Below the pieces are notes generated by a model that worked only from the letters and a program-made list of their open reading frames with translations, was not told the origin of the DNA and did not search any database. A DNA stretch of 64,000 nt from Poa pratensis (lineage: Eukaryota > Streptophyta > Magnoliopsida > Poales > Poaceae): contig CAMZMU010000069.1 of NCBI GenBank assembly GCA_947311845.1, positions 7,991,875 to 8,055,874 on the forward strand, given 5' to 3'. The stretch's first letter is position 1; each line of letters opens with the position of its first letter. Made by a program: the position numbers and the translations under genes. This document shows positions 34,603 through 45,935 of this stretch, one piece after another.

Positions 34603-35204
34603 CTTGCATCATTTGATGTACATCATCTTCACCTGAAATAAAAAAAATTCATGAACTTTCTATGGCTTCACCGATATCCTAACATATGTGTCCTATCAAA
34701 TTTAGGAACTAATACACATTTTCAGCTGGAAAATATGTTCAAGCCTAGTGCGTTCAGATAGAAACCGGCTAAAAATGGAATCGTACAACAAGCCTATAAC
34801 GGTTAGTTTCAACTTGGGGAGGCTTGGGGCGGCCCCGGACGGAAGGAACGCGATGCCACGTCGGCTCCCGACGCGCGGGCCACGCCTGGCAGTGAGACAC
34901 AGACTATGTCTCGTCGTTTTCTTGCCTGATTTTATCCCCGTCTTTCATCGTCGCCCCAGTCGCCCCACTTTGCTCGTCGCCCCAGTCACCCCCGCCTCCC
35001 CCCGCCCGCCGGATCCACCCAAACCTGGACGCCGGCGCCGCCGTTTGCTTCCTCTCCTCGACGGCCTTCGGTTCCGGGCACCAGCGATCTCTCCGCGACC
35101 CGCCCTGCCTGCAAGGTGTTCGGCGGAAGGTTCGCCTGGTTTTTGATTGAATTATTGATGCTAGCCGGCGACCGGTCGTTGATCTGTGGCCGCGTTGTAT
35201 TGCA

Positions 35205-35994
35205 GATGGATAGCGACGACGAGATGATGGCCGTGATGCTGTTGGAAGAAGAAGACGCCATCGCCGCGGAGGAAGATGAGAATATAGCAATTCTCAGTTG
35301 TCTTCTCCAACTTCAAGCCGACGAGGAAGCCAATGCCGCCCCAAAACGGGAGGCTCGTCGTTCGGAAGGAAGATGAGCAAGCCGAGGCAGAGAATGGAAG
35401 GCCATTGCATGTTAGTCTCTGACTACTTTGTCGAAGTTCCTGTCGCCACCGCCAAGGATTTCCGTCGACGCTTTCGGATGAACCGTGGATTGTTCAACCA
35501 GATCGTGCAAGCTGTGAGGGTGTATGATCCATGGTTCAAGTTGAAGAAGGACGCCGTCGGAACTGTTGGTTTCTCGTCAATCCAGAAGTGTACTGCAGCC
35601 ATGAGAATGCTTGCATATAGAGCACCTGCTGATTCTGTAGATGACTACCTACGGATGTCAGAGTCCACAATCATCAAGTCGATGTACAGCTTCTGCAGGG
35701 CGGTGATTGGTGTGTTTGGCCCAATGTGGGAGGCGATGAATTGTTATGTCATCTTGCACAACATGATCATCGAGAGTGAGCGCTATAATCCAGTGCATGA
35801 TCATATGCCATATGAGTTTGAGGTCCTCATGCACAGGTTGATCACAACGTGCCGGCAGATTTCGCTAATTATATCTCAATGCATTTGGAAATTCGTGATG
35901 AAAATACTCATAATGCACTCCAAACTGATCTAGCGGAGCATTTGTGGGCGCGCCGGGGCATGGCAGCGGCAAAGGAGGAAGAGGAAGGCGTTTA
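35205..35994 (+). pseudogene. PIF/Harbinger-type transposase relic lacking its catalytic core
   Basis: The N-terminal half is recognisable: MDSDDEMMAVMLLEEED, then DYFVEVPVATAKDFRRRFRM, SSIQKCTAAMRMLAYRAPAD and DDYLRMSEST, all typical of the grass 'plant transposon protein' family. After CRAVIGVFGP the frame jumps directly to the C-terminal part (MWEAMNCYVILHNMIIESE). The central DDE region of roughly 200 residues is missing. Two frameshifts (near 35365 and near 35843) also occur; the true C-terminus (EHLWARRGMAAAKEEEEG) ends at 35994. The 3' terminus of the element is at about 36217 with an end reading GAGCATCTCCAGTCGCGGC in inverted sense, next to TAA. No 5' terminus was found. Confidence 0.8.
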
Positions 35995-36195
35995 ACTTTA
36001 TTTATATATTTGAACTATTAAATATTGTATTTGAACTATTACATATTTATGTATGTTTGATTTTTTTCACAAAATATTGAAATTCATGTAAAAAACCCTT
36101 TTGGGGCGAGTGGGGAACGCGGACTCCCAAATGGCGCACCTTGTCCGGACAACACCCAAATGGCACGTCCGGACGGCCTTTGAACGTCCATTTGG

Positions 36196-36220
36196 ACGCC
36201 GCGACTGGAGATGCTCTTAA
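36196..36220. other. 3' terminal inverted repeat of the Harbinger relic
   Basis: The end reads GCGACTGGAGATGCTC followed by TTAA, matching the GAGCATCTCCAG type of terminus known from grass PIF/Harbinger elements with TTA/TAA target duplications. The partner terminus upstream of 35205 is absent. Confidence 0.55.
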
Positions 36221-36718
36221 GCTCATCCCAAGCTGAACCTGCATAGTACAAGTAGAAAACACTAGATGAGAAATCAAAGCAGTCCAGAATGGCGTCTCGC
36301 AAAACCTCGTTCAGAAAGAGGCAGCATCAACTACTTAATTAGACGCTACAAATAGTAAGCTGAAAATGTTCAGGACCACCTCCTCCACACAAGGACGGAC
36401 TGATCCTAGTAACACACCCCCACAACTCATCTTACTACCATACTTATCGATTTTATGAGCTACATGATTCCCAGATATGTTGACCTTGTTTACTATGAAG
36501 TCTATAAGACTATGCCGCTACGATTTTACTCATGCAATTATAGAAGAGGTTGCAGCTTTACTATGATATGTCCTGTCCAGGTCATTGACAATCAGCAGCA
36601 CAATCACTTACTATTAAAATTGGCATGCAGGGAAATATATGATCGGTTTTATCCCGTCTACAGCGGCCAGAGCAGCAGAACAGCAGAACCCAATATGTCA
36701 GCATATTGTAGCAACAAC
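36221..36718. other. intergenic, no gene recognised
   Basis: AT-rich stretch right of the Harbinger terminus. The + strand frame at 36455-36877 overlaps the transporter-like fragment and shows no family resemblance. Nothing else is supported. Confidence 0.35.
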
Positions 36719-36723
36719 TTACT

Positions 36724-36999
36724 TCACAATTTCTTCAAGAAGATGACACCGACGACCGGCGACAGAGGCATCCCGACGATGCTGATCTCCTTGCTGAACG
36801 GCGAACACACGGGGGCGACAACAACCCTCATGCCCATGGTGGCAGCTGACACATATGGCCGTCCAGTCATCCCGTAGGACACACCTCCCTTCTTCAACCC
36901 TTGCATCTCCTCGCTCAGGGTGCTCCAATCCCCGGAGATTAGTAGCACGGCCACATACACGACGGCAGAGGCCGTGTTGCTGCAGAGCTGCATCTCCAT
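36724..36999 (-). pseudogene. fragment resembling a plant purine-permease-type transporter
   Basis: The 91-residue minus-strand frame begins MEMQLCSNTASAVVYVAVLL, passes SGDWSTLSEEMQGLKKGGVS, and continues with hydrophobic segments ending GMPLSPVVGVIFLKK. The order (helix, short SGDW-TL--EM-GF/LK loop, helices) resembles the C-terminal third of purine permeases (PUP, DMT superfamily). The frame has no complete transporter around it and lacks the other helices, so it is at best a captured or decayed fragment. Assignment is by motif memory and is tentative. Confidence 0.4.
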
Positions 37000-37026
37000 T
37001 GTTCAGACTGCTCACAACAACAGCGT

Positions 37027-37893
37027 ATGCGCGAACACGGTCGCGAACACAGCCGACACGGCTCTATTGCTCCCTTCCGAGCCGTGCCTCACGCCGACGA
37101 GCGGGGCGGGAGACGGTGCGCGTTGGGTACCATGCGCAGCGCCACGGTGAACGGGAGACAGTGCGCGGCGGGTTCGACGCTGGGTGGCGGCCTCGGCACC
37201 GACGACGCCGGCGGAGAGCGGGTGGGGGATCTGCTGCTTTTGGAGACGTGCTGCCGGCGGCGGCCTCCCGCCTTCACGCGCCCACCAAATCCCTCGCTCT
37301 GTCCCCGCGCCCCGGCCACCGCTTCCTACTCCCCATCCTCCTCCTTCGCCGTCGCCGCCGCTTTCAACGACGACGACTATGAAGACGAAGATGTCGTCCT
37401 GGGAGACTGCCTCGTGTTCGAGGATGAAGCCTTGGAGGACCCCGCCCTCGACCTCGGCCGACCTTCGCGGCCGCGGCGCCCCAGACAGAAATCGGCCGGT
37501 GGCGGGAACGGCTTGGTGCCGGAGAGGTGGAAGGACGCCGTGGAGGAGAGCGGGTGGAGGATCTGCTGCTTGGAGACGTGCTGCCGGCGGCGATTTCCGG
37601 GATGGGGCCGCCGCGGCGTGTACGATGCGCACCGCCGCGGTCAACGGGAGACGGTGCGCGGCGGCTACGATGCTGGGCGGCAGCCTCGGCAACGACGAGG
37701 ACGGCGGAGAGCGGGCGGGGGATCTGCGGCTCCGCGACCTACTGCCGGCGACGATTTTCTGGAGGCGGTGAGTGGGGACGGGCAGCGGCGGCGTATCACA
37801 GAGTGGGGCGGCGTATCAGAGAGGGGCGCCGGATCAGAGACTGGGGATAGCGCAAGATGTAATTACGTAAATACCCTTTTAATATCAGATTAA
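37027..37893 (+). pseudogene. GC-rich open frame with internal duplication, possible captured gene pieces
   Basis: A 288-codon frame includes an acidic/Pro-rich middle (DDDYEDEDVVLGDCLVFEDE, then LVPERWKDA) that looks like a real protein fragment with a preceding Ala/Ser/Pro-rich, transit-peptide-like stretch. It is flanked by two diverged copies of a ~200-bp unit (about 37100-37260 and 37545-37745, sharing GATCTGCTGCTT and GGAGACGTGCTGCCGGCGG). High GC content opens frames on the other strand too. I do not recognise the protein, and the flanking duplication makes an intact gene unlikely. Confidence 0.3.
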
Positions 37894-39541
37894 AAATAAT
37901 ACAATTTCGGTAGTTTCAGTTAGTTTTTTTGGTAGTTTCATGTAGCTACTATTTTTCCGCCATCAGATCTAAGAGGATGGACGGTTGTTAAAATTACCAA
38001 GTACTCTAAAACTTGTAACATATCAAACACCCAATTCGTAAAAAAAATCTATGGTTACATAGTCTTTACTTTTGCACATGCAATTCTATCCTATTATTGC
38101 CTTTTCCTATTCCTAGTACAAATCAAATCGCAAGTCGCAATTAATTACCGAGGGATAAAGAACGACAACCCTCCAATGATAAGACGACACGCGACACGCA
38201 TATACTGGCCGACCGAATTAAGCACGCGCAGACCTCACCCACGCACTGCATTGCGCGCATGTGAACTGAGACAACCCATGCTCACATCAAGCTGCCAATA
38301 GAATCTCGTAGCGTGTACTAAGCTCTTTCCAGCCAGATCGAATATTCGAGTTCGCCTCACGAACCAAGGAGAATCTTGGTCAATCCGTGTCAAAGATTCC
38401 CGTCCATATATATATGTTGTAGACAAATATGGCAGTTCTTGGACGTAGTCCTACACAAGAAAAAAGAGCTATATATGCAATGAGCCAGCCAATGACGTCC
38501 ATGATATAGAATGACTTTGGCGACGTGACCCGACCTTTCCACCCACGTGAAGCGCCTTATCCCGGCCGGAGTCCCTAGTACTTGCCGGCAAGTTGGCGAG
38601 CCAAGCTCGGACGGGAGCAATAATATACGCCGGAGTGAGTGAGTGCGTCGTGCGTAGGCTCGCCGGAGAGGAGTGCAGTAGTAGCTAGACGCCTACACCG
38701 ATCGGCCGGTCTTATCGTCTCGGTAATGTTAGTGGCCTCAATCATCGATGCCCATGTGGAACATAACATGGAGTACGTAGTATCCCACAAGTAGGAGAAT
38801 AGCATACCTGACTGACAATATGACTCAGATCCAGGTCGACATCTATGGAAAATGGCCATTACCATTTAATTTGGACTCCACTGCACAGTTCGGCCATCGT
38901 CGCGGATTGCAAGGTATAGCTAGCAGCACTGCGGCAGGGAGATGGGGTAAAAAGAAGAAGAAGCACAGTGTGCGCATTCACCACGGGTTAATGGCGGCCG
39001 GCCGGCCGGCGGGCAAGACGTACGGCTGAGTCTGTAGAGCTGCCGGCAGCGCGCGGCAACCGAGGCGGGAGGTCGATCTGCCCTGAACTGTCACTCACGC
39101 AGCACATGCACACTACGTAAAAAGCATACGCTCCGGTGATCCGGCCCCGTTCTACCCCACCGCCGGCCGGCCAGCACACTGATTGGACTGCAGTCAGCGA
39201 CGCGTCGTGTCGTACGTTCGTCCATCTGGCTCTGCTGTTTGACGTGAAAACTATCTTGGCCGGAGACGGGCGTAAGAAAAATGCAGCTTAGCCGGCCGGC
39301 GCGCTCTATCTTTACTGTACTGTGAGGTTGAATCCATGGGGAAAAGTTGGCATATGGGACCGGACTGGATCACTGGACTGTGAGTTGACGGCAGTTCCTC
39401 AAGTACTAGCAGCTTAGCCGGCCGGCGCGCTCTATCTTTTCCAGTTATCAGTCTAGTACAAGTTGTACTTAGTTTCCCTTGGCGGTTATTGCCCTATTGC
39501 TACCCTAGGTAGAGTAGGAAAGTAGGACGTACATGCAAGCA
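37894..39541. other. intergenic, no gene recognised
   Basis: No supported frame. A ~28-bp direct repeat (GCTTAGCCGGCCGGCGCGCT plus adjacent bases) occurs at about 39286 and 39411. Several CCGGCCGG palindromes cluster at 38996-39180. The stretch 37894-37990 resembles a TIR-like AT-rich end adjoining GC-rich cargo, but no partner end was confirmed. Confidence 0.35.
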
Positions 39542-39665
39542 ATCCCTCCCTTTCAAAATAATTGGAATGGATTTGTCCAAATTGAAATATATCTAGACGT
39601 GTTGTAGTGCGTAGATAAATCTAAATTTGGATAAATCCACGTCAACTCTTTCGGAATGGAGTGAG
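39542..39665. mobile_element. Stowaway-like MITE, 124 bp
   Basis: The left end TCCCTCCCTTTCAAAATA and the right end, read inverted (CTCACTCCATTCCGAAAG), are the CTCCCTCCGT-type termini of Stowaway (Tc1/mariner) MITEs. The right end is followed by TA; the left TA is not preserved. There is no coding sequence. Confidence 0.7.
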
Positions 39666-39766
39666 TAGGCGCGAAGTGCGTCGAATGCATGGTCGTACTT
39701 GCGGCCAGGGTGCATGCATGAGGATGAGGGAGAGCAAATGAAAAAGCTAACTAGACATTATCACAA

Positions 39767-39796
39767 CTAGTTGAATACCCGTGCGTTGTAACGGGT
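39767..39796 (-). mobile_element. Helitron-like 3' terminus
   Basis: Read on the minus strand, a hairpin (ACCCGTTACAACGCACGGGT, 39796-39777) is followed seven bases later by CTAG and then T. Helitron 3' ends have a short hairpin about ten bases before CTRR and insert between A and T. The element would extend to the right; its TC 5' end was not identified. The same CCGTGCGTTG-type hairpin tail is common in grass genomes. Confidence 0.5.
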
Positions 39797-40095
39797 AATT
39801 TTTTTTGCACTATTTAACATTGAATACATGTAAATGTTAATATACATAAATAAGATAGCACATCGTAATCCAACAAGCTAAAATCCAGACTTATATTTTT
39901 ACGTCATGTGTACAACAGAAGCAACAATTTGAATCATCCCTATGCTGCCAAATCTGGTATCTATTGACACGCTTAAGATATTCTCATACAACATCCAAAA
40001 TGTTGTCTTTGACTTCATTTGCATGATACTTGAGCAGATACAACAAAAACATTTTCCTCATCTCATAACCATCCTGCACGAGGAATATAAATATG

Positions 40096-40627
40096 TTAAT
40101 TACCTAAAAAATCAAGTTTAAGTTGTACGAATGCGCAATAGAGAATACTCACGGTACGAACTGGATGGACCAACTTTTCACCATCCCATGAGAGCATGAA
40201 ACTAAAAACTAAGTAACCTGACAAGTTCTTGCAGATCAATGCACTTTCATTATCCTGAACATCGGGATGAAAATAACTAAATTTATAATGATTTTTAAAT
40301 AAATCACCTATCACGGCTTCTTGGAATACCATTTGGATAATTACGTGGCCAAAAATATATATCTGAATTCCAGCCAGGTTGTGCTATTTTGAGTACTTCG
40401 TTTAGGTAGATTGCATACCTCTGAAATTTTAATTGATACCTCTCTTTTGATAGCGGTTCAATAATAGGGTCCAAAATGGATACATGACATATATGTTTGT
40501 CGATGAAGAACAACATGAAGTGGCCTAGGAATGCATATGACAACAAAATCAACAAGTGGCAAGCATTAGAAAAACATAAATCATAACAATGATTGACAAG
40601 AGGAAAAGCAAACTTACCTTGTGACAC
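40096..40627 (-). pseudogene. Ulp1/C48-like peptidase exons, catalytic cysteine apparently lost
   Basis: Two minus-strand frames read as adjoining exons. The first (40627-40304) has GHFMLFFIDKHICHVSILDP, which fits the His and Asp region of Ulp1-type cysteine peptidases. The second (40332-40096) has NLSGYLVFSFMLSWDGEKL, which fits the segment normally reading N-x-C-G-x-F-x-x, with serine where the catalytic cysteine should be. Such degenerate Ulp1-like genes are often carried by plant MULEs, CACTAs and Helitrons; the Helitron-like terminus lies ~300 bp downstream in the same orientation. The protein would lack protease activity. Confidence 0.5.
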
Positions 40628-40696
40628 GACGAGATATTACTGTTAATCTCGGGCCAGCCGTGAAAAAATGTCGCCAAGTTTGTAATGTCCGGCTTT

Positions 40697-41714
40697 TTTT
40701 TTTTTGAAGCGCAAACAGTAGGGAAGGCCCCTACTGTTTAATTTTCTATTTTCTCATCAAAACTGTACAACCGATTACATAAGAAAAGTTCATAAAGTGT
40801 CCACCCATTGGGTCATTCCCTCCCTAAGGGAGGGTTTAGCCTTATGTCTAACAAGAGAAAAGGAGGCAATGAAATCCTGAAAACAAACTCCCAGATCTAT
40901 CGGCTGATTATCAAAGATGCAACGATTCCTGTGGTTCCAGATGCTCCAGCTTCCCACAATCAATGATTCTTTGAAACACATCAGATTATACCTCTTTTTA
41001 GCGTCCACTAGCATATTAGTCAAATCCAGCTCAGTGTTCCACTCGAAATTGAGTTTCCACCAGAAATTCCGACTGAAATCACACTCAAAAAATAGATGCA
41101 TGTAATCTTCAGTGACACCTTCATCGCAAAGCTCACAGTTATAAGAATCCATCTGAAATTTTTTCCCTGCCAGTAAATCCCGAGTATTCAGTCTGTCCTG
41201 AAGCAATAGCCAGAAAAAGAATTTGTGCTTGGGAAGAACACATGATTTCCAAATCCATCTCATAGGTGCAGGTGCAAGATCATTAGGAGCCATAACAGCA
41301 AAAACCCTCTTACAGGAATAATTCTTATTAGTTCCTGCTTTCTGCCATTTATCCGGAGCAAGGTTGCCTTCTCTGCCAGCTAGTTTTGTAGCTAATTAAT
41401 CACACTGTCGCGAAGCCACTAAAGATACTGGTGTGTGGAACATTTCATAAATGTCTTCATCACAGCAAATCTGAACAGCTTTCTTTAAAGTTATATTTTG
41501 GTCCTTGGCAAAAGAACATAGATGTGGCAGTTTATTCCGGAGGATGTCGTCACTCCAATTATCAATCCATAATCTGACAGTAGATCCAATGGCTGGCGAA
41601 CATGAAGCCAACTCTAGGAAGATATTCATTATTTTTAGGCAGTCTCTCCACCAGAAAGAGCCGCAAGGACCAGAAGGCTGTGGGAGATTATCATTTCCAC
41701 CAGAAAGATTATCA
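40697..41714 (-). pseudogene. 5'-truncated LINE, 3' part with zf-RVT domain, 9-bp TSD
   Basis: Minus-strand frames 41629-41396 and 41293-40790 hold the end of a LINE ORF2: GSTVRLWIDNWSDDILRNKL, then the zf-RVT region (LPKHKFFFWLLLQDRLNTRD, CELCDEGVTEDYMHLFFEC, WSIWNHRNRCIFDNQ). A TAA and frame loss lie between them near 41396. The element ends with a perfect stem-loop (40739-40713) and an A tail (T run 40705-40694). The flanks TCCGGCTTT (40688-40696 and 41715-41723) form a 9-bp target duplication, so both ends are fixed. Beside the 5' end a short repeat (CCACCAGAAAG plus GATTATCAT) suggests messy end-joining during insertion. Confidence 0.88.
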
Positions 41715-41723
41715 TCCGGCTTT

Positions 41724-43800
41724 ACACATCACTTTGGATGTTTTGTGCCATCGAATAACGCCGACTGCGTCAATACACAAGGTTTAGAAACATGATGATG
41801 ATAATAATTACATGTGAATATAATAGAGCTTACACAAAATCTTAAGTCCATGTTATGGGCGGGACCGCGGGAGGCACTATCAATAACTGTATATCGTCGC
41901 ATGCCACTATATGCACGGCCATGTTGAATCAGTCCTTGTCCATAGGCTGGTCCGATGTGAGAATGCCCTGAATTTGTTTCAAACTCAATCCCAATGACGT
42001 TCGTTCCCACATGACGTTCGTTCCCACATGCATGTAATTTCCGTCCAGATCCCTATCTCTGAGTATACATGCACGCAAAGCGGTTATATCGCGTGCACGC
42101 GCGCAGCAGTGGTCCATATGATGAACTAGGCTTGGCATCCATAATGCATGCCTTTCTTCTTCGTGCTTACGTGAAGATGCCAAACCTACAGCCTGCCCAC
42201 CCCTCGCTGCATGCATGTGGCCGCGACAAGTGTCCTATGCGCAGGCCTGCAGCATGCAGCCAGGAGTCAAGAGCTTGTATGTAAACACTAGTTGTACAGT
42301 CGATCGGCGCATACAGTCATGCACGTTCTTATAACATTCAAAAAAGTCATGCACGTTCTTGAGCAATAATACAATGACCATCCGTTTGATCCATCATATT
42401 TATCTTGGCGAGATTTCAAAACAAGGCCAGTATCGAATGTTTTCGAAATTAGGATTTTTGATTTGTGAGACTTGAACAAGATCTTCGTGAAAATTTTCAA
42501 ACCTTTCCTATGACCATGAAATATTCATGGGCTTTGAGTGAGTTTCAGTGCACATTAATCTAAACCAAGACGTGTATGAAAGATTATTGGTTAAACTTTC
42601 AAAAACTTTGTGGAAACCTCAGTTAAACCTAAATTCAACCAAATATTTTCGAAATCTCAAATCATTATATCAAGGCCAAACTCATGGTTTTGCGTAGTCT
42701 GAGTAGATAAATTAATCAGATGTTGCGTGACACAGATGATCATAAGCAATCACAAACCTACCAAAAAAATTCCAAAACCATTCTTTTAACCATAAAACAA
42801 TTATAGATTTTTTGTTCTCTCAACTAAGTTTTTTCTCGAAAAGCTATATAGTCTAATGTGAGGATTACTTGATTTTTAACCGGATGCGGAAACTTGTATT
42901 CAAAATGATTGTGGTAGTACCCGGTTTTGCGCAGGTCTGTAGAATAAATAATGAGTGAAGCAATCAAGTGGAAACAAGTGGATTAAGAATTGCATTATCC
43001 TCGATCATAGACAGCTAGACCTTGTACCTCTGCTTTCCGACCTGTGTGCCCAAATATGGAGAGATCGCATCTATCCCAGCTGGCTAGATACATACATGAT
43101 CAGTACTAAATTGTTGGTTTCAGCTCCAACTGCACATTGGCCAAGTATACTGAAACATGCATGTATTGGAACGCCAGGACCTCAGGGGAAAGCATACATA
43201 GAACTAGTATATAATTTGACGTGTAGTGCTAGGAAAGATGGAATATACTCTAGCATGTGTACTTGCTTTTGTCAGGGTGTTGCGAGTGCAGTTCAGTACT
43301 GGTGTGGAGTATAGTGAAGCATCAGATTCCTCACAGGGATTAGGCTAACGAATTACAACTACAGAGGACAGAAGTTGATTGGGTCCAAGGGGATCTGTCC
43401 TAGCTATTGTTAATCATACAATTATACTAAGCTCCTCCCTTCGCAAGCTTTCTTCAAATCATGCAGGAAAACTGCTTGTAATATATTAAGAAGAAGATAA
43501 AAGCCAAGTGAAGGCCAAGAGTACAGCCAGAGAGTATATCTGAATGAAAAACAACCACAGGCTCTAACCTACATATAGACAACATGCTTAACTTCCGTTT
43601 TGATTTGGCCGATGAGCTGCTGTATGGGTCTTATGTGTCTTCAAACACACGACCTTTCCTTTCCCGGCAGATCGACCAGGTGGTCAGCATGATCATAGTG
43701 TTAACCTTCTTCTTGTTTGTATTCTGAAGATTAGCTGCTGCTAGTTGCCACTAAGAACGAAGAGTTTGATCAATGGTCGGAGCAACCTGTTCAAGTTCTG
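41724..43800. other. intergenic, no gene recognised
   Basis: No frame with family resemblance. A short direct repeat (ACGTTCGTTCCCACATG, twice at 41998-42031) and a second near 42316-42360 (AGTCATGCACGTTCTT) are the only structures noticed. Confidence 0.4.
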
Positions 43801-43817
43801 CCCATTCTAACACAAGG

Positions 43818-45305
43818 AATGGAAGCCTGTGGAGGACCAATTTGACAAAAAATTAGCCTCATGGGTGGCCAAGATGCTATCATACAGAGATCGTCTTGTG
43901 CTAATTAATTTAGTGTTGACGAGTTTGCCAATGTTTTTGCTATCATTCTTTGAAGTACCCAAAGGGGTACGTAAAAGATTAGATTATTATCGCTCATGTT
44001 TTTTTTTTGGCAAAGTGGTCAGCTAAAGCGAAAATATAGGTTAACAAATGGAATATTGTATGTAGACCGAAGGACCAAGGGGGTCTTGGTATTGCGGTTC
44101 TAGAAACCAAGAATAAATGCCTATTGAGTAAGTAGTTGTATAAATTGTTAAACGAAGAAGGCGTATGGCAAGAGCTGTTAATCAATAAGTACAAACAAAA
44201 CCATTTGACTCACCTTTTTGGAAAGGCTTAGTGAAAGTTCAGAATGATTTTTTGTTGCTCGAGGAGAATTCATTCTTGGTAATGGTGAGCAAGTTCGGTT
44301 TTGGAAGGATACATGGCTAGACCATATTTCATTAGCGAATGAATATACTAATTTATATGCCATAGCTTCAAATAGGAATGCGACGGTGGATGATGCTCTT
44401 AATTCGGTACCTATATATCTTCCGTTTAGAAGAATTCTAATCGGAAACAAAAGAACCACTTGGTTACATCTAGTTGAAAGACTAATGCGAGTCAATCTTG
44501 TAGATCAACCAGATATCTTGGTTTAAATGGCTATTGACAACTAATGGTGTGTTTACTATGAAATCTTTTTATTTGGACGTACTTAATGGACATACGAGAT
44601 ACTTGAGAAAATACTTGTGGAAATTAAAAATCCCAATGAAGATCAAAATCTTTTTGTGGTTTCTACATATAAAAGAATTGTTAACAAAGGATAACTTAGC
44701 TAAGCGGCATTGGACATGTTGTAAGAAATGTGTTTTATGTGATGCAGATGAGTCTGTTGAGCACCTGTTTATTTCGTGCATGTTCGCCAGAGACATTTGG
44801 AGGCTAGTGCACTTTACTTTCAATATTTACACACCAACTAGTGTATCAAATATGTTTGGGTCCTGATTGAATGGGGTTGACAAGGTTGCCAAAGCTCGAA
44901 TTAGGATTGGTGTAGGGGCCATTCTTTGGGAAATTTGGAACAGCCGTAATGATATTATCTTTAACAAAATATTTTCTACACATTATTTGTAGGTTATCAA
45001 CAAGGCGATATATTGGGTCCATATGTGGTTTTTCTTCTTCCTGTGGATCAGCATGGTCTCATGGACACATGCTGTACTTGCATGATGATGTTCATACGGG
45101 CTATCTTCTGACGGGCTGGGTGGAAACATCCTAGAAGAATTAATGTTTAGGGTTTCTTTGTTTAAGTGGCTGATCTTTGTGTCCACTTTGAGTGATCCGT
45201 GAGTTGTAAACTGTTAAATTCTAAAACTTATCAATACAATGCGGCTGGCCGTGTGCATCATTTTGATGCAGAGGCCAGGGATCCGCACACCCTTTTCGAA
45301 AAAAA
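43818..45305 (+). pseudogene. 5'-truncated LINE with zf-RVT domain
   Basis: The frame starts mid-protein with VEDQFDKKLASWVAKMLSYR, then DRLVLINLVLTSLPMFLLSF, the thumb region after the RT palm of plant LINEs. Stops and frameshifts follow near 44025 and 44130. The zf-RVT domain is at 44560-44866 (KLKIPMKIKIFLWFLHIKEL, CKKCVLCDADESVEHLF). The 3' end carries a nested stem-loop (CTGGCC...TGCATCA/TGATGCA...GGCCAG, 45246-45278) and a short A run (45299-45305). No target duplication was found. Confidence 0.82.
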
Positions 45306-45698
45306 GTAATGTTTACCACAACGGATCCCATAAATAAGAGTTGATGATCTTCTTACGCAGACAAAAGATGCATTTGTCATTATGTAGTATGCCATTCACG
45401 GCCAGTCTGTCTGCAGTCCATAACCCTTCCTTGGATGAAAAGCCAGCAGGCAATCTTATATTTAGAGGTGCCCATAAACGGATAAAACCCATATAGGTTT
45501 AGCGGAATCACAGTTGGCCGATGTTGAAAAATACGCAAAGTAAACAAATTTGTTATGATACTTCTTAATTTTGGGGTTCCATGCATGTCCATGTCCATGT
45601 CCATGTATCCACCATGTCTAGGAACAAGTGTACATTGTTCACCTCATCCCAAATTGCCAGGACCTAGCTAGGTCCATTTGGACGCTGCCTCCTAACTA
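45306..45698. other. intergenic, no gene recognised
   Basis: No supported frame. A (CATGTC)n microsatellite lies at about 45583-45606. Confidence 0.4.
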
Positions 45699-45935
45699 TT
45701 CCCTCCGTTCCAATGAATATGGCATATAAATTTAGTCAATAGTCAACGTCCTCTAAGTTTGACCGATGTTATAGACAAACATATGAACATTTATGATACC
45801 AAATCAATATCAATGATAGATTGATTATGAAATATATTTTCACAATATATTTATTAATATTATATATTAGATCAAATTTAGTAAAATTTGAGTTTTGACT
45901 AAATCTATATGCCTTATTCATAGGAATGGAGCTAG
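45699..45935. mobile_element. Stowaway-like MITE, 237 bp, TA duplication
   Basis: The left end TTCCCTCCGTTCCAATGAAT and the inverted right end (CTAGCTCCATTCCTATGAAT) match over about 40 bases, including GGCATATA-ATTTAGTCAA. TA flanks both sides (45697-45698, 45936-45937). The interior is AT-rich and non-coding, and the whole element could fold into one long hairpin. Confidence 0.88.

Noticed and set aside
22676..37990. A single giant MULE bounded by AT-rich ends near 22.68 kb and 37.99 kb
   Set aside because: Both ends share only loose motifs (GGTAG, CCGTCC, TTAGATCT-like); I could not align a convincing inverted repeat or a 9-bp duplication.
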